From assembly GCA_014898415.1 (NCBI GenBank), contig RCTD01000016.1, positions 186,001-250,000 on the forward strand: 64,000 nucleotides of DNA, read 5' to 3'. Position numbers and translations under genes: made by a program. The notes under the pieces are model-generated. The model had not been told where the DNA came from and made no database searches. It saw nothing but the letters and a program-made list of their open reading frames with translations. The DNA is from Stromatinia cepivora (lineage: Eukaryota; Ascomycota; Leotiomycetes; Helotiales; Sclerotiniaceae). Shown piece after piece: positions 32,557 through 43,171 of this stretch (position 1 is the first letter of the stretch; each line of letters begins with the position of its first letter).

Positions 32557-32950
32557 ACGTGGTTTATCATCGAGTGGGCCACTTCAAAATACATACAAAA
32601 TTCGTCTGTGCATAACCGTGCACTTTCTTTATTTATCGATATAATTTAATTCTTTTTTCTGAATATTATATTTGTTTATATAAATAATATGAAAGTTAAT
32701 TAAAATTCAAAAATTTCAAATAAATAAAAAAGTTATTCAAAAGAATAGGTTTTTGTAATGCAAAGTGTGACAGTTTTGAGTTATAATCGAAATATTTATA
32801 AAAAGATAAAGTATTATAAATATTTTATTTTTAATTTTTATGAAGAAATTATTTTTTGAAAAAAATAATGATTGGTTATTTAAATATAAATATTAAAAAA
32901 CTGCTGATTTTGATGTATTTTGAAGTGGCCCACTCGATGATAAACCACGT
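32557..32950. mobile_element. MITE, 394 bp, long terminal inverted repeats
   Basis: Both ends read ACGTGGTTTATCATCGAGTG from opposite strands, and the inverted match extends to about 38 bp (GGCCACTTCAAAATACAT) without mismatch. TA flanks both sides (32555-32556, 32951-32952). The interior is AT-rich and non-coding. Perfect TIRs suggest recent insertion or escape from RIP because of its small size. It is not related by its ends to the other two MITEs here. Confidence 0.88.
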
Positions 32951-33135
32951 TACCTTTATTATACTTTATTATAATTTAGCTCTGCTTTACACAAAACCCC
33001 CATCCCTAACAGACGATCATTCTTTTTACCAACTAGAGTAGTTGCTGTTTCTTTTTTTTATGAATAGAAAAGAAACACCATTGAATAACCATCTTCGCGA
33101 GGTTTGCTTGTGGTCTTCGTGATAGATTTTGGGTC

Positions 33136-33481
33136 ATGGCAGAATCCACCCACTGTTGCAAAAAAGTATTGCTACTGCAATGATGATAATAGAGGCGGGT
33201 TGTGCCCATCTTGTGGAAAGGAACCTCTTGATAACCCTATCACACACACCCACATGTATGTATCAGTACGACATCGAGCAGCCAACTATTCCTGCGCAGA
33301 ATGCCATGGATGGGTCAAAGAAAAACAGACAAAATGGCGTTACCAAATGCAAGTTGAGTCCGCAAAGATTCCCCAAGTTTTCCATAAGGCTTTTGGATAC
33401 GAGGAGGGAGATTGTTGGATTAAAGAGAAGAAATGGAAGCGTCTAAACGAGACCATCAAGGTACTGGCAGAGCGGAAATAA
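33136..33481 (+). pseudogene. Cys-rich small protein gene with probable one-base insertion
   Basis: ATG 33136 starts MAESTHCCKK and then hits a stop after a run of six A (33160-33165). With five A the frame would continue as KYCYCNDDNRGGLCPSCGK, open to TAA 33481, about 114 aa. Paired cysteines (YCYC, CPSC, SCAEC) suggest zinc binding. The C-terminal half is basic-helical with 'CWIKEKKWKRLNETIKVL', resembling 'VWIKKLQEGLTELERH' of the 21.6-kb protein. Either a decayed gene or a homopolymer sequencing error. The family is unrecognised. Confidence 0.5.
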
Positions 33482-35893
33482 GTTTAGTAGAGTCAATCCT
33501 TAGGTCACGAGGCTTCCACACATATCAAGAGAAGCAGATGCCGTAGACTCGAAGGCTAATCAATGATCAATGAACAAATTTACGTTCAAGACATAACTGG
33601 CAAAAGTGTGCCATTACTTGCCAAAAATTGCAAGAGTATCAAAAGTGCTTTGATTGAGATGCAGAGATAATCGACATTAGTAAGTGGTATACCACCCCAG
33701 GTTTGTCTACAACGATAGCTTCTTGCGCAGGACAGAATCAGGAATGATCCCCCGATAGAAAACCCCGAAAATCTATTCCTGTGATTACGTCACTGTCGTT
33801 TTGTACCTCTTGATCGTTAACTCGGAACTTTATGACAATCCTGTGGCAATGTTGTAGTAAGAATCATCCAAAGGTAAGACTCTTGTGCTGCGAAAATGAG
33901 TGAGATAATTGTGGCGTGTCTGGTCCTTGAGTTGCGGAATTAGCTCCGAAAACAAAAAGTTGATTTATGATTGGATAATTGCGAGTAACGTAAAAACAAG
34001 GAAGATCGATCCGACAGACTAGTCCTGGGATCTAGCTCAGCCTTATACGTAAATTTTGTAACAATACCAGAAAATCATTGCCAAAGGCAATTTCAAGTCT
34101 TGGACTACAAGAGCTTGATCCTTTCATGATATAAATTAGTATCATCATCGCCGCATGAGCTGTTGAAGAGAAAAGCAGTAATCGTGTATGTTGCGTATTT
34201 GCGAAGATGACAAATCCCTAAGAACAGAAAACGTAAATGGTAATCATTTACGTTTCTGATGTTGATGTCAACAACTTATCGCCGAGACGGGCAAACTTTG
34301 CCATTGTCCTATCACGAAAATAATGTACGCAATGAAAGTGTAATCTTAGATGAGAATGCAAATACGACGATAAGCATACCAAGTTCGAATGCCAAAATAA
34401 TGAGAAAACATAATTGTAATCGATTTTATGGGTGCATATGAAGAGGTGCTCTTAATTGAGAGTACTTTTTCTTGGTTGGCCGCCCTTATTTATATTGGCC
34501 GGGCTGTAATAAGACGGACCGAAGAAGACTTTCCGCGGAAGGATTTGATTCTAGCAAATAGAGAAATGCTTAGAGTATGAATAGTACCGGTAGAATCTTA
34601 GGTAACGAGAGGCTTCACCAGTAATATCATATAGATGTGAAAGAGCTCATGTGAGCAGTAATGAGTCGCCTTTTCGAAGGCTATATCTGTTTCACGATCC
34701 AAACTTTAGATGTTTGCTGACCCGATATTGCGATTTGTAGGATATCAATATGTTTCCAATAGTGCAATGGTATGAGGCCAGCTACCACCGAATATTGACT
34801 GCGGCTATATATTTATTGGCAGTTGAGATCGAACCCCCCCAGAAAAACAACCCACCGCAGGCGGGGGTAAGCGGCGAGGTATTATTGCCCGATGGAGGGG
34901 TAGCAAGGAAGTTGATTTGACCAGATGAAGACTTTAGCTGATATATCTATCTGGTACCGAAGTAGATGAAATGGCGGAGTGCAGAATTGCTACATCAGAA
35001 TATTCATGATTTGTGCTCAGAGCCTGCAAGTCATAATGCATCGTCACGATATCAGCTTGTCTCTGCTAAGCCCCTGTTTCCCGGTTTCGACGTAAGGTCG
35101 CTTGAACGGAGGAATAATCCGAGATATCTATCTAGAGTTAGACATTTCGGATTCTTATCATCACATGTTAAAAGATAAAGAGACAGAGTTTCGGTAAAAG
35201 TCGTTTTCTGTCCAGTCAAATTATACCTTGATGTCCTTCTCCTTTGTGTTCCCCTGCGAAAGAGATCGAGGCGTGCTGATGCTATCGCTAAGCTGCTGAG
35301 TAATTGTTCATTTGACCTTGGCTTTCGGTCGTAGTTTTTTTTATTCGGTAATATCGGTAATACATTTCCGTCATATCGTACAACACGAGCAACTAAGCCA
35401 CTATCAAAATCTGGGCCGAGAGGACGTCGTGACGAGTCAGGAATGTGATATTCCACCAAGTTTACTTTTGAGTAAATGCCTCTCCATGATTATTTCCAAG
35501 TCAGGTAACACCTGCATTGACACATTCAAGTTGTGCCGAAGCATTACCTAGATATTCGGTCAGACTCAAAACCTTGAAGATTATCATCTGGCCTTCTCAA
35601 TCCGGTGAGTGTATTCCGGTGAACTGCCCAATATAAGTGGTATTATCAAATATATAACCTCATAAAATTTCCCTTTAAATATATGTGTTGGGTATCATCG
35701 CGTTCCAGCTTGCTATTGAAGTCTGATGTTGCACATTCGAAATCAACAACTCAACATCGACATTGCCAACTCATCCCTAAGCAAACAAAATTAATATCAG
35801 CCTCGTCTCTAATCACATATTTAGTATTACACTGAGCCATCGCAGATCACACATCAGAACCAAATACCTGATATCATATCTTTCAAGCCCATC
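33482..35893. other. 2.4-kb stretch without a supported gene
   Basis: Normal base composition but no frame with recognisable content. The overlapping frames at 34966-35178 (plus) and 35052-35459 (minus) cancel each other as evidence. A small inverted repeat ACGTAAATGG/TCATTTACGT lies at 34231-34254. It may contain decayed genes beyond recognition. Confidence 0.4.
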
Positions 35894-36263
35894 ATGTCGA
35901 GAACTCATACAAATAATGCCTCCGCCGACGGCAGGCAGTACTTTTTGATCACAAATGTTACGGCAACCAGTAACGCGAACATTGAGTTTGATCTTCAAGC
36001 CGAAGCATGGAGGCTACCGTATAGTATCAGCGACTCTGATTTGACTTTCGATGGAAAGCCATTGAACATGCTGTATGAAGAAAACCGATTTATGGCAGAA
36101 GAACATGTGACTCGTAACTCACATGATTCCAAATCACATGACGTGAGTTTTCTCCTTACTTGATGCTTCTTGGGTTCCTTGCATGTAGGCTAACGGAAGA
36201 CTGTATAGAGCTCTAAAGGACGTGGAAGAAGTCGCCAGAGAAAGTAAAAGGGTTTTGTTTTGA
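35894..36263 (+). CDS. Small two-exon hypothetical protein (107 aa)
   Basis: ATG 35894 (MSRTHTNNASADGRQYF) to 36142, GTGAGT...GTAG intron of 46 bp, then 36189-36263 ending TTT TGA. The phases agree (83 + 24 codons). The body has a 'YFLITNVTATSNANIEFDLQ' beta-like stretch and 'WRLPYSISDSDLTFDG'. The second exon is a charged helix (RLYRALKDVEEVARESKR). No known domain, signal peptide or membrane span. The gene is too short for homology-free assignment, but the clean splice junction and balanced codons support a real gene. Confidence 0.55.
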
Positions 36264-37440
36264 CAGCCACAAGCCTCATTTTCAATGAAGGTTGTGATTG
36301 TCTCTCTTCTTTACAAATACCTGCAACAATTCTTCTCTCGAAATGGAAAACAGCGTATACGATAAGACTTCCAACAATACTACTTCAAGTATCGGGTTCT
36401 TTATTGAGAGCAAATCTTTTAAAGTGCATATAGCATGCAGCTCTTCGAGTACTATTCAAGCGTTTGGAGATTCCGATCCTAGCATCGCAATTTGGGACAG
36501 AAGTGCATGAGAGCTTTCTATATTCGTCAGACAGTCGCGAAATATTTCTTGTCAGCAGGGTGAATTGTCAGATTTATATCATAAACGATCGGTACGCGAG
36601 TAGACTTTGCAGCTCACCGTTGGTTTGGGACTCAGAATGGAAAAGTTCGGCCTGACATCCATCATCAACTCGGATTCCGATCCAATGAAGAGCATCAACA
36701 AAAGGCATTAGAGTCAAAAAAATCGTTACCTTATCGACGAGATTGCAAAGTAAATCTCGAAATGGCTAACACCACCGCAAACGATGTCGAAGCAAAGGTG
36801 ACCATTCCGCAGTTTGGCTGAGGGAAATAATCTCGGTTAATCACCTCGACATTTACTTACCCTCACTACCAATATAAAACAAAAATCAGTCATAGCCTCA
36901 TATTATACGCATGAGAAGTTGGGATAACTTTGGCTAGCGTTTTGCAGTGTCTCGTTTGGTTACCTTTGTGTTTTGGTATTGACTTATCCAATTTGAGGAT
37001 TCGAGGCAATTTTTCCCAGGGAGGGAAAGGGGTGGGGAGATACGGAGGAAAGGTGCTAGGTGGAGAGTTACATCATGGCATATATTGGAAGATGATGCTC
37101 TTGGTATTTCGGACGGGAGATTATGTTTTGGGAGCTATTCACGGAGTCGGGCATCTTGACTGTTTACTATTTTGACATACGTAGGTGGGGTTGATAGTTG
37201 GGGCAGTAGGTCCCTGGTGGCTTGAATAGAATGGAGGAATACAATGACGATCAAACAACAATATCATTTTCGATAGCAACTCTAAATCTTATGTTTGTAG
37301 AAACGTGTGTGTGTGGATTATAGCTCCTTAAATATCTGAAGGTTACAAAAAACGCTGCAATATCGTTTTAACTGATCATACATCCATTTCCATTCAACGA
37401 CTGCTTAGGTATCTACTTTTTAGCCTCCTTCATCGCCGCT
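36264..37440. other. Coding-like remnants, no intact gene
   Basis: Several adjacent frames look protein-like but do not join: 36340-36510 (GFFIESKSFKVHIACSSSST), 36464-36655 ('SDSREIFLVSRVNCQIYI') and about 36606-36825 ('FAAHRWFGTQNGKVRPDIHH', stop TGA). They could be one frameshifted gene. The segment 36930-37175 is G-rich and has no recognisable content. Confidence 0.35.
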
Positions 37441-38279
37441 TCACTTCAATCTCTTCTCGACAGTCTTCCAGTTAATCACATCCCAGATAGCACTGAAATA
37501 TTCTGCCTTTCTGTTCTCGTATTGCAGGTAGTACGCATGCTCCCAAGCATCAACACCCAATAAAGGAGTGAACTTGCCCACTACTGGATCTTGGTTTGCG
37601 TATGTTTTGATTTGAACTTGACCAGTCTCGTTATCCTTGACTAACCACGCCCATCCACTACCTTGAATTCCTGCCAATGCTGTGTTAAATTTAGTCTTGA
37701 AGGATGAGAATCCTCCATAGCTAGCCTCAATTGCAGTCTGTAGATGTTTTGGTTAGCCATTGTCTTGTGAGACCTAAAGCTCTTTAGATTCCCTAGGAAA
37801 GGATCGTAGCCATACCTTCAAAGTGCCTGCAGGTTCTCCACCACCACCATTCTTACTTGGTGCTAAATTCTCCCAGAACAAACTGTGATTCAAATGTCCA
37901 CCTCCGTGGAAGTTAATGAGGGGTTGCAATGCAATGGCAGCAGCAATATCTCCCTTGGATTCGGCGGCCTCAATTTGCTCGCTTGCGGCGTTGAAGCTGT
38001 TAACATAGGTTTGGTGGTGCTTCTTGTGATGAAGCTCCATGATCTTTCCGGAGATGGAAGGTTCGAGTGCGCCATAGTCGTCTGTGATTACGATTAGTAT
38101 ATGTAACAAGATACCTGGACTGCTGAAAATGGGTTTGCAGGGGACTAACATGGAAGATCTGGAAGAGTAGCCTTTCCGCGCACGAAGGTTGTGCTTGCCA
38201 TTGAAGCAGCCCGTTTGGAAGCGCTGGCTTTAAGAGCTGCACGAGCTGCAGCAGATGTGCGAAGAAGTGTGGCCGACAT
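37441..38279 (-). CDS. SOD2: Mitochondrial manganese superoxide dismutase
   Basis: Three exons, 38150-38279, 37816-38081 and 37441-37737, with GT-AG introns give 230 aa. The enzyme disproportionates superoxide to O2 and H2O2 in the mitochondrial matrix. The first ~35 residues are Ala/Ser/Arg-rich without acidic residues, a matrix-targeting presequence; the mature start reads [16 protein letters not shown]. Metal ligands by position in the family: H61 (ELHHKKHH), H109 (HLNHSLFW), D195 and H199 (DAWEHAYY). The Mn-type '[15 protein letters not shown]' and 'GSGWAWLV' are present. The C-terminus EKRLK ends at TGA 37441-37443. It lies divergently 305 bp from PSF3. No lesions. Confidence 0.97.
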
Positions 38280-38584
38280 TTTGAGTAATATTGGAACGTT
38301 TGAAGTTTGGTATTGCTTCAATTCTTGATGTGGCTTTCAGATATCAATCGAACGTTTCTGAAAGAGGGGAAGCTGCGGAAGTAAATATTTGGAGCTCCCG
38401 TCTCATTATGTCATTGTTGATTACATAAGTCATGAGAACACAGATAACGGCGCGGTGCCGATTCAAACAAGATCATCGTCGCGCGCACCCTCTCTCCCAA
38501 CATACCATTGGATTTCGAGAGGTTGTTTTATTATGTGGATTAGGTGAAACTTAATTTATCGCCGCAGACCTGTGGCTTTTGATA
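38280..38584. promoter_or_regulatory. Shared divergent promoter region of SOD2 and PSF3
   Basis: The 305 bp between two head-to-head start codons must hold both promoters. It contains CG-rich words such as CGGCGCGGTGCCG (about 38448-38460) and ATCGTCGCGCGCACC (38473-38487). No canonical TATA box is evident. Specific binding sites cannot be assigned from sequence alone. Confidence 0.55.
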
Positions 38585-39190
38585 ATGTCCTATTACGATA
38601 TTGACGCGATTCTTACCGACGCTCAAGTATTGACCCCTCCTTTTACTTAAAAACATTGTATTAATATATGATAGAAAATCCCATGCACATTCGAGCTCGA
38701 CGTTCCCTCTCTAGGCTATCTCGATAACAATGCTACCACTCCCCTGAAAAAACACACTCGCGTCGATCTTCCTTTATGGCTCGCCGAACTGCTCGCTGTT
38801 TCCTCCTCTCCCTCTTCACAAAAGTCTCTCGTAACCCTTGATCTGCCCGCTTGTCTCGCCCCGCGCGTTCTCAATGCATTGAAAGCCGACCCTAAGAGTG
38901 TCGATTTGCGTAACTTGGCGCAAAATTTCTATGGATTGGGTGTGAGAGTTTTGGAACTGTTCGAAGAGGAAGAGGTATGCGATGTTTTGATGGAGAGTTG
39001 GAGAATCAGAGCTGGTGAAATTAGCGATCATGCGGGGAGTGGAAGTGTAGGACAGAGTAGTGGCAGAGGGGGGGGAGAAGGAGTGGAGTTCTTGAGGGGT
39101 CTGGATGAGGAGGAACGGCAATTATTCAAGGCGGCACATGAGGGATCTAAAGCAATGGGGAAATGGATGGGTGAAGTGAAGAAGGGGTAG
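38585..39190 (+). CDS. PSF3: GINS complex subunit Psf3
   Basis: Exon 38585-38626 (MSYYDIDAILTDAQ), a 48-bp intron, then 38675-39190 give 185 aa. GINS (Sld5-Psf1-Psf2-Psf3) joins Cdc45 and MCM2-7 to form the replicative CMG helicase in the nucleus. The N-terminal 'YYDIDAIL' followed by 'KIPCTFELDVPSLGYLD' is the B-domain of Psf3. The middle has the 'VDLPLWLAELL' and 'DLRNLAQNFYGLGVRVLEL' helices of the A-domain. A Gly/Ser-rich insertion (GSGSVGQSSGRGGGEG) precedes 'GLDEEERQLFKAAHEGSKAM'. The length is usual for fungal Psf3. Essential, single-copy gene in all eukaryotes; it appears intact. Confidence 0.95.
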
Positions 39191-40758
39191 CCACAAGCGG
39201 GGAAATGATATCAAAGCAGGTGATGAATGTTGCGTTAATGCGAGAAGCCTGCCATGCTCGCCATGGATGCTACAAGGGGAAACACTATGGCGTTACTTGG
39301 GCTGGAAAGCCTTCATTGTTTGTGATACCCGTTACTCGATAAATGGTCGATTTAATAAAAACCATAGAATATTACGAGAATTATCAGTTCCTCCGAAATT
39401 CGATGGTGATTTGGTATCGAGTTTCTGCTTAGTGGCTCGACAAGGTGATCTGATGAACAAGCCCTAAATTGGCTGCTAGATCGAAGATTATCATTCCAAC
39501 ATTCTGCATAAAAAATTGGTGCGGGTTAATCTATCGATCGTTTGGATAGTTCTATAGAGTATGGCGTGTTTAAAAATGCACTTGTTGTCCGTCCTTGGGC
39601 ATAGGCCTTGTCCAAGTAAGCCATGAGCTGTGAACATAAGATGGACGACATTCATCATCAACGCCGATAAAAATGTGCAGCTAACTACGCCAGTTATACG
39701 ATTGATGGACTGTGTTCCTATTTCTCACATTTCACCTAGCGGTCTGCGAGCCAGCAGTTCCTCATGTACAGACCCGCTCATGGTATGTTCCTGTCTCTTC
39801 ATACAACTTCCACATGGAAGTGACGCCATCTCAATCGCATATTATAATCTACAGCAGCATTCGTTTTTGAAGTTATTAGTTTCCGAGGAAATTTTATTGT
39901 GTTGCCATAGGGTGCCAAGCTTCAAGTGCGGGAGAAAGAAAACATATTTTGGACGGTATATGAATGAAGAATCCTACTTCGGGGCACTCTTTTATGGAAA
40001 TCAAAGTAGCATTATCGAAAAGCCACCAACGTATCTCCTGCAGCTTACTCATTCATCTGAAAGCCGTTTGCTATGCTATCAATCAACGGTAATAAACCTT
40101 CACAGGCGTGTAAATTTGCATCGCAGATGTTGTGTGACGCCCGAACTGTTCAATGATTTCTAGGTCTCACCTATCTCTGCATTAACTACCTTACTTACCG
40201 AGTTGTCGGTGGAGCTCATGGGATGTGAACTTCCATCACCTTGAAAGTACCTGCTCAGTTAGATTTGTTTTGGACTAGATTTCCATTTTGCAACTTGTTC
40301 GTTGTAGCCTTTAACATCAAGACACTTAAGCTCCTTAAGGAGGAGTGCGTTGAGTCTATATGTAAAGAACCTAGCTGATCGATGTCAAGCGCCATAATTT
40401 GGATGGCCCAATTGTACAGCCCCACCAACCACCGTCGTCGATGAGTGATTTGATTGGATTTGAAGGCAGGAGGAGACTCCTGCCAGGAGCCTCTGTGCAA
40501 CTTCCCTTCACTGCCGCAGTCTTGCGTCAAACATTCACTAGCCGCGTATCCTGTGAGCATCAGCGATGCTCTGTTTTTCAATGTCATCCACTTATATTTT
40601 GGGGGAGAAGCAGTCGGCTTATGGCTTCTATATCTTCTTATGCTCGGAGAATTCCTCCACAAACAACCTTAGACCTAGTGAAATAACATTGAAAGATTCT
40701 TCCGAACAACATAACTCTACTTAAGAATCAAACTAACGACTTCAACATTAACATTAAC
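39191..40758. other. 1.6-kb intergenic stretch, no supported gene
   Basis: A frame open from 39630 to 40163 (plus, GTG-started, up to 177 codons) has no motif, unbiased codons and no splice context, so it is not called. Overlapping frames on both strands occur at 40255-40686. No repeats recognised. Confidence 0.4.
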
Positions 40759-41611
40759 ATGAAAATGGATGGCCTGATTAGTCGCGTGAAGGCCGCAGCT
40801 GCAAACGCTGATGAGGCAGGGCGAAAGAAGACAATCGATGACCTTAGAGATCTTTCAATTGAATTGGAGACTCCATGGGACTCAATGCAGCGCATCGTAT
40901 ATTTGGTATAGATCATCTTCATCAGGATCCGGGAATCAACGTGACCTTTGCTGATCAAGATTCTTACAGCAATTTCAGTTGACAGCTGCTCAGATTGGCT
41001 GTGACTGAAACTCTTCGAGATTATGGCAACGAGGAAGGAACCAAGGACTGGGATCCAAAGGAACCTGTTTTTGTTGATGTTGATGGTGGCTTTGGCCACA
41101 AGTGTTTGGAGCTAAGAATGGAGAAGCTTGACATCTCTGATCGCGTAATCTTGCAGGAGCTTGATCATACTATTAAAAATGCGCTTCCAATGAAGATGTG
41201 GACCTCGAAGTTCTTGACTTCTTCACTCCTCAAACAGTCAAACGTTTATTGCGCCACGATTAGTGAAAATGTGGTTACATACTGACAAACACTTCCAGCT
41301 GCAAAATACTACTACATGCGTAACATCCTTCATGACTACCCTGATGAGAAATGCCGCATCATTTTAAAGCATGCGAAGGATGCGATGGGTCCAGATTCGG
41401 CTATCTTAATTGATGAAATGGTTATCCCCAAACGGGTGCGCATTGGCATGCAACACAAATCGACTTGGTGATGATGACTGTTCTCGCATCAACTGAGCGG
41501 ACCGAGGAAGAGTGGCATGCTCTTCCGGCCTCCGCAGGTCTTAAAGCAGAGAAAATCGTTAAATACACTACTTCCCTCGGAGATAGCATAATTGGGGCAT
41601 TTCCTGTCTGA
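40759..41611 (+). pseudogene. O-methyltransferase (plant-type family 2) pseudogene
   Basis: It starts MKMDGLISRVKAAAANADEA and then 'LRDLSIELETPWDSMQRIVYL', with an intron to 'QLTAAQIGCD' (about 40991-41012), the N-terminal dimerisation region. The domain that should follow is largely missing. Next come 'VFVDVDGGFGHKCLELR' (SAM-binding loop; family DVGGGxG, one Gly is Asp), 'FFTPQTVK' in another frame, 'AKYYYMRNILHDYPDEKCRI' (41301-41360), 'ILIDEMVIP', and 'LVMMTVLASTERTEEEW'. It ends at TGA 41609-41611. At least three frame changes and stops (for example TGA 41282) plus the deletion prove loss of function. Such enzymes methylate phenolic or polyketide hydroxyls with SAM. Confidence 0.85.
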
Positions 41612-43171
41612 ATCCAATGATCTCAAGATTGCATAGTCCAGCTTAGATCTATGGTTGGCAGTTGCAGATCTGATGGGAACATGGCTAGACTGCAAACTGA
41701 AATTAGGTCTAGATTAATTTCGAGACTGATTTCGTCCAAATTTTTGCAATAGATTAGCGCCAGTGACTTTCCTTCTCTGACTTGATTCAATTATTCAATG
41801 CAGCTTTTCATCACATATTTTTCCGTGAACCCAGAATTTTGACAGAACCTGGCGCCTCCTAGCCGATGCCAAACTTTTGAACTTCATGGCTGGCAACAAT
41901 GCAGCATCACCACGAGTTGAAGTGCGCCATCCTAGGCATTCAGAGTGCGCAAGGCACCAATCCCAACATTCTGGTTATTAAAATCCTCTGACCGTTTGAA
42001 GCGGGGTATCCACACCTTTCACTACCTTAGATTGCCATTGGTGCAACGGTGGTGTCTATCCAAACTATAATACAGCATTTTAAGTGATCAATAGAATGAC
42101 AATAAGCATTGACCACAGGATCCTCGGTGCAATATTGAAAATGTGATGTGATGTGTTCGAAGTCTGTAGTCCTCACTTTTGTACCTCTACATTGGGGAAC
42201 CTTGACTGCATGGGTAGGCAGAAGCGATGCATGGCAACATGATTTACATACCTATCATTGGCTAGAAAGTATGGTTCTATTTTAGAGTTACATTTTTGTC
42301 GGAATTTCAGGGTATGTATGGACGTGGCACCAAGCCCTATGAAAATCCTTTTCGTCCGCGATTCAGTAATACCACAGCAGTCAGCCCCAGCTCCGTTACA
42401 GTGTTACAATAGTTCACTACCTTGCTAGGTAGATATATATACTTCCACGATGCTCCGATCAGGACTCCCGAAAGAACTCAGTATACTCAGCCCAGGTCGA
42501 TCCCCGTGCTTGGTAAAACTTCACAGTCTCGGCGGCTTCTTTCTGTTTTCGGTATCACGAAAAGTGCTTATGTATACTTTACGTGTTTTCACAAGTAACC
42601 CACCTATGAAATCGATTCTGTGAATTCAGCCTCATATGAAAATGCAATAGCGGCTGGACCGAGGCGTACGGGAAGTTCCACTGCGAGATAAATCGTACCG
42701 TTAGTCCGAGTGCAAGTATATCTTTTGTTTTCCAAGAACGACGCAAAGAACAACGCCCGCAGAGGGGCTGGTGAAAATGGCTTGTTGTGTATCGGTTTTG
42801 CCAAAACAGTAATTGCAACCCCCCTTTCGATTCGCTTGTTACCGCATCGTCAGGCTACGGGAGTGGGATTTATCGATGATAGTGATTGTGCCAAAATCCT
42901 TTAATAATTTTCTTGTATCCTTGTTGCCATCCGAGGCTAGTACAAGAGTGGAAGTCGGCTGTAAGCCATGCCAATGCTTACGATGGTATATCGAAATGAT
43001 TGCAGTGGTTCAACTCAGAAAGATAGTTAAGTATCTAAGATGATCTAACCCATCAACTGCTAACATGAACTCCGACCGTTGGGATTACTTTCTATTGAGA
43101 TCTGTCTGCTGCTTGATTGGTAGTTGCTCGATAATGTTTTGATATTAAGTTATATAATTTGTTCCAGCAAA
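41612..43171. other. 1.5-kb intergenic stretch, no supported gene
   Basis: No gene recognised. Opposed overlapping frames at 42579-42904 show no motifs. This should contain the promoter of the rhodopsin-domain gene. Confidence 0.4.

Noticed and set aside
35052..35459. 135-codon minus-strand ORF
   Set aside because: Overlaps a competing plus-strand frame, composition is basic without motifs, and no neighbouring exon supports it.
39630..40163. 177-codon plus-strand ORF
   Set aside because: Starts at GTG, no motif, no codon bias I can see, no splice context; probably chance.
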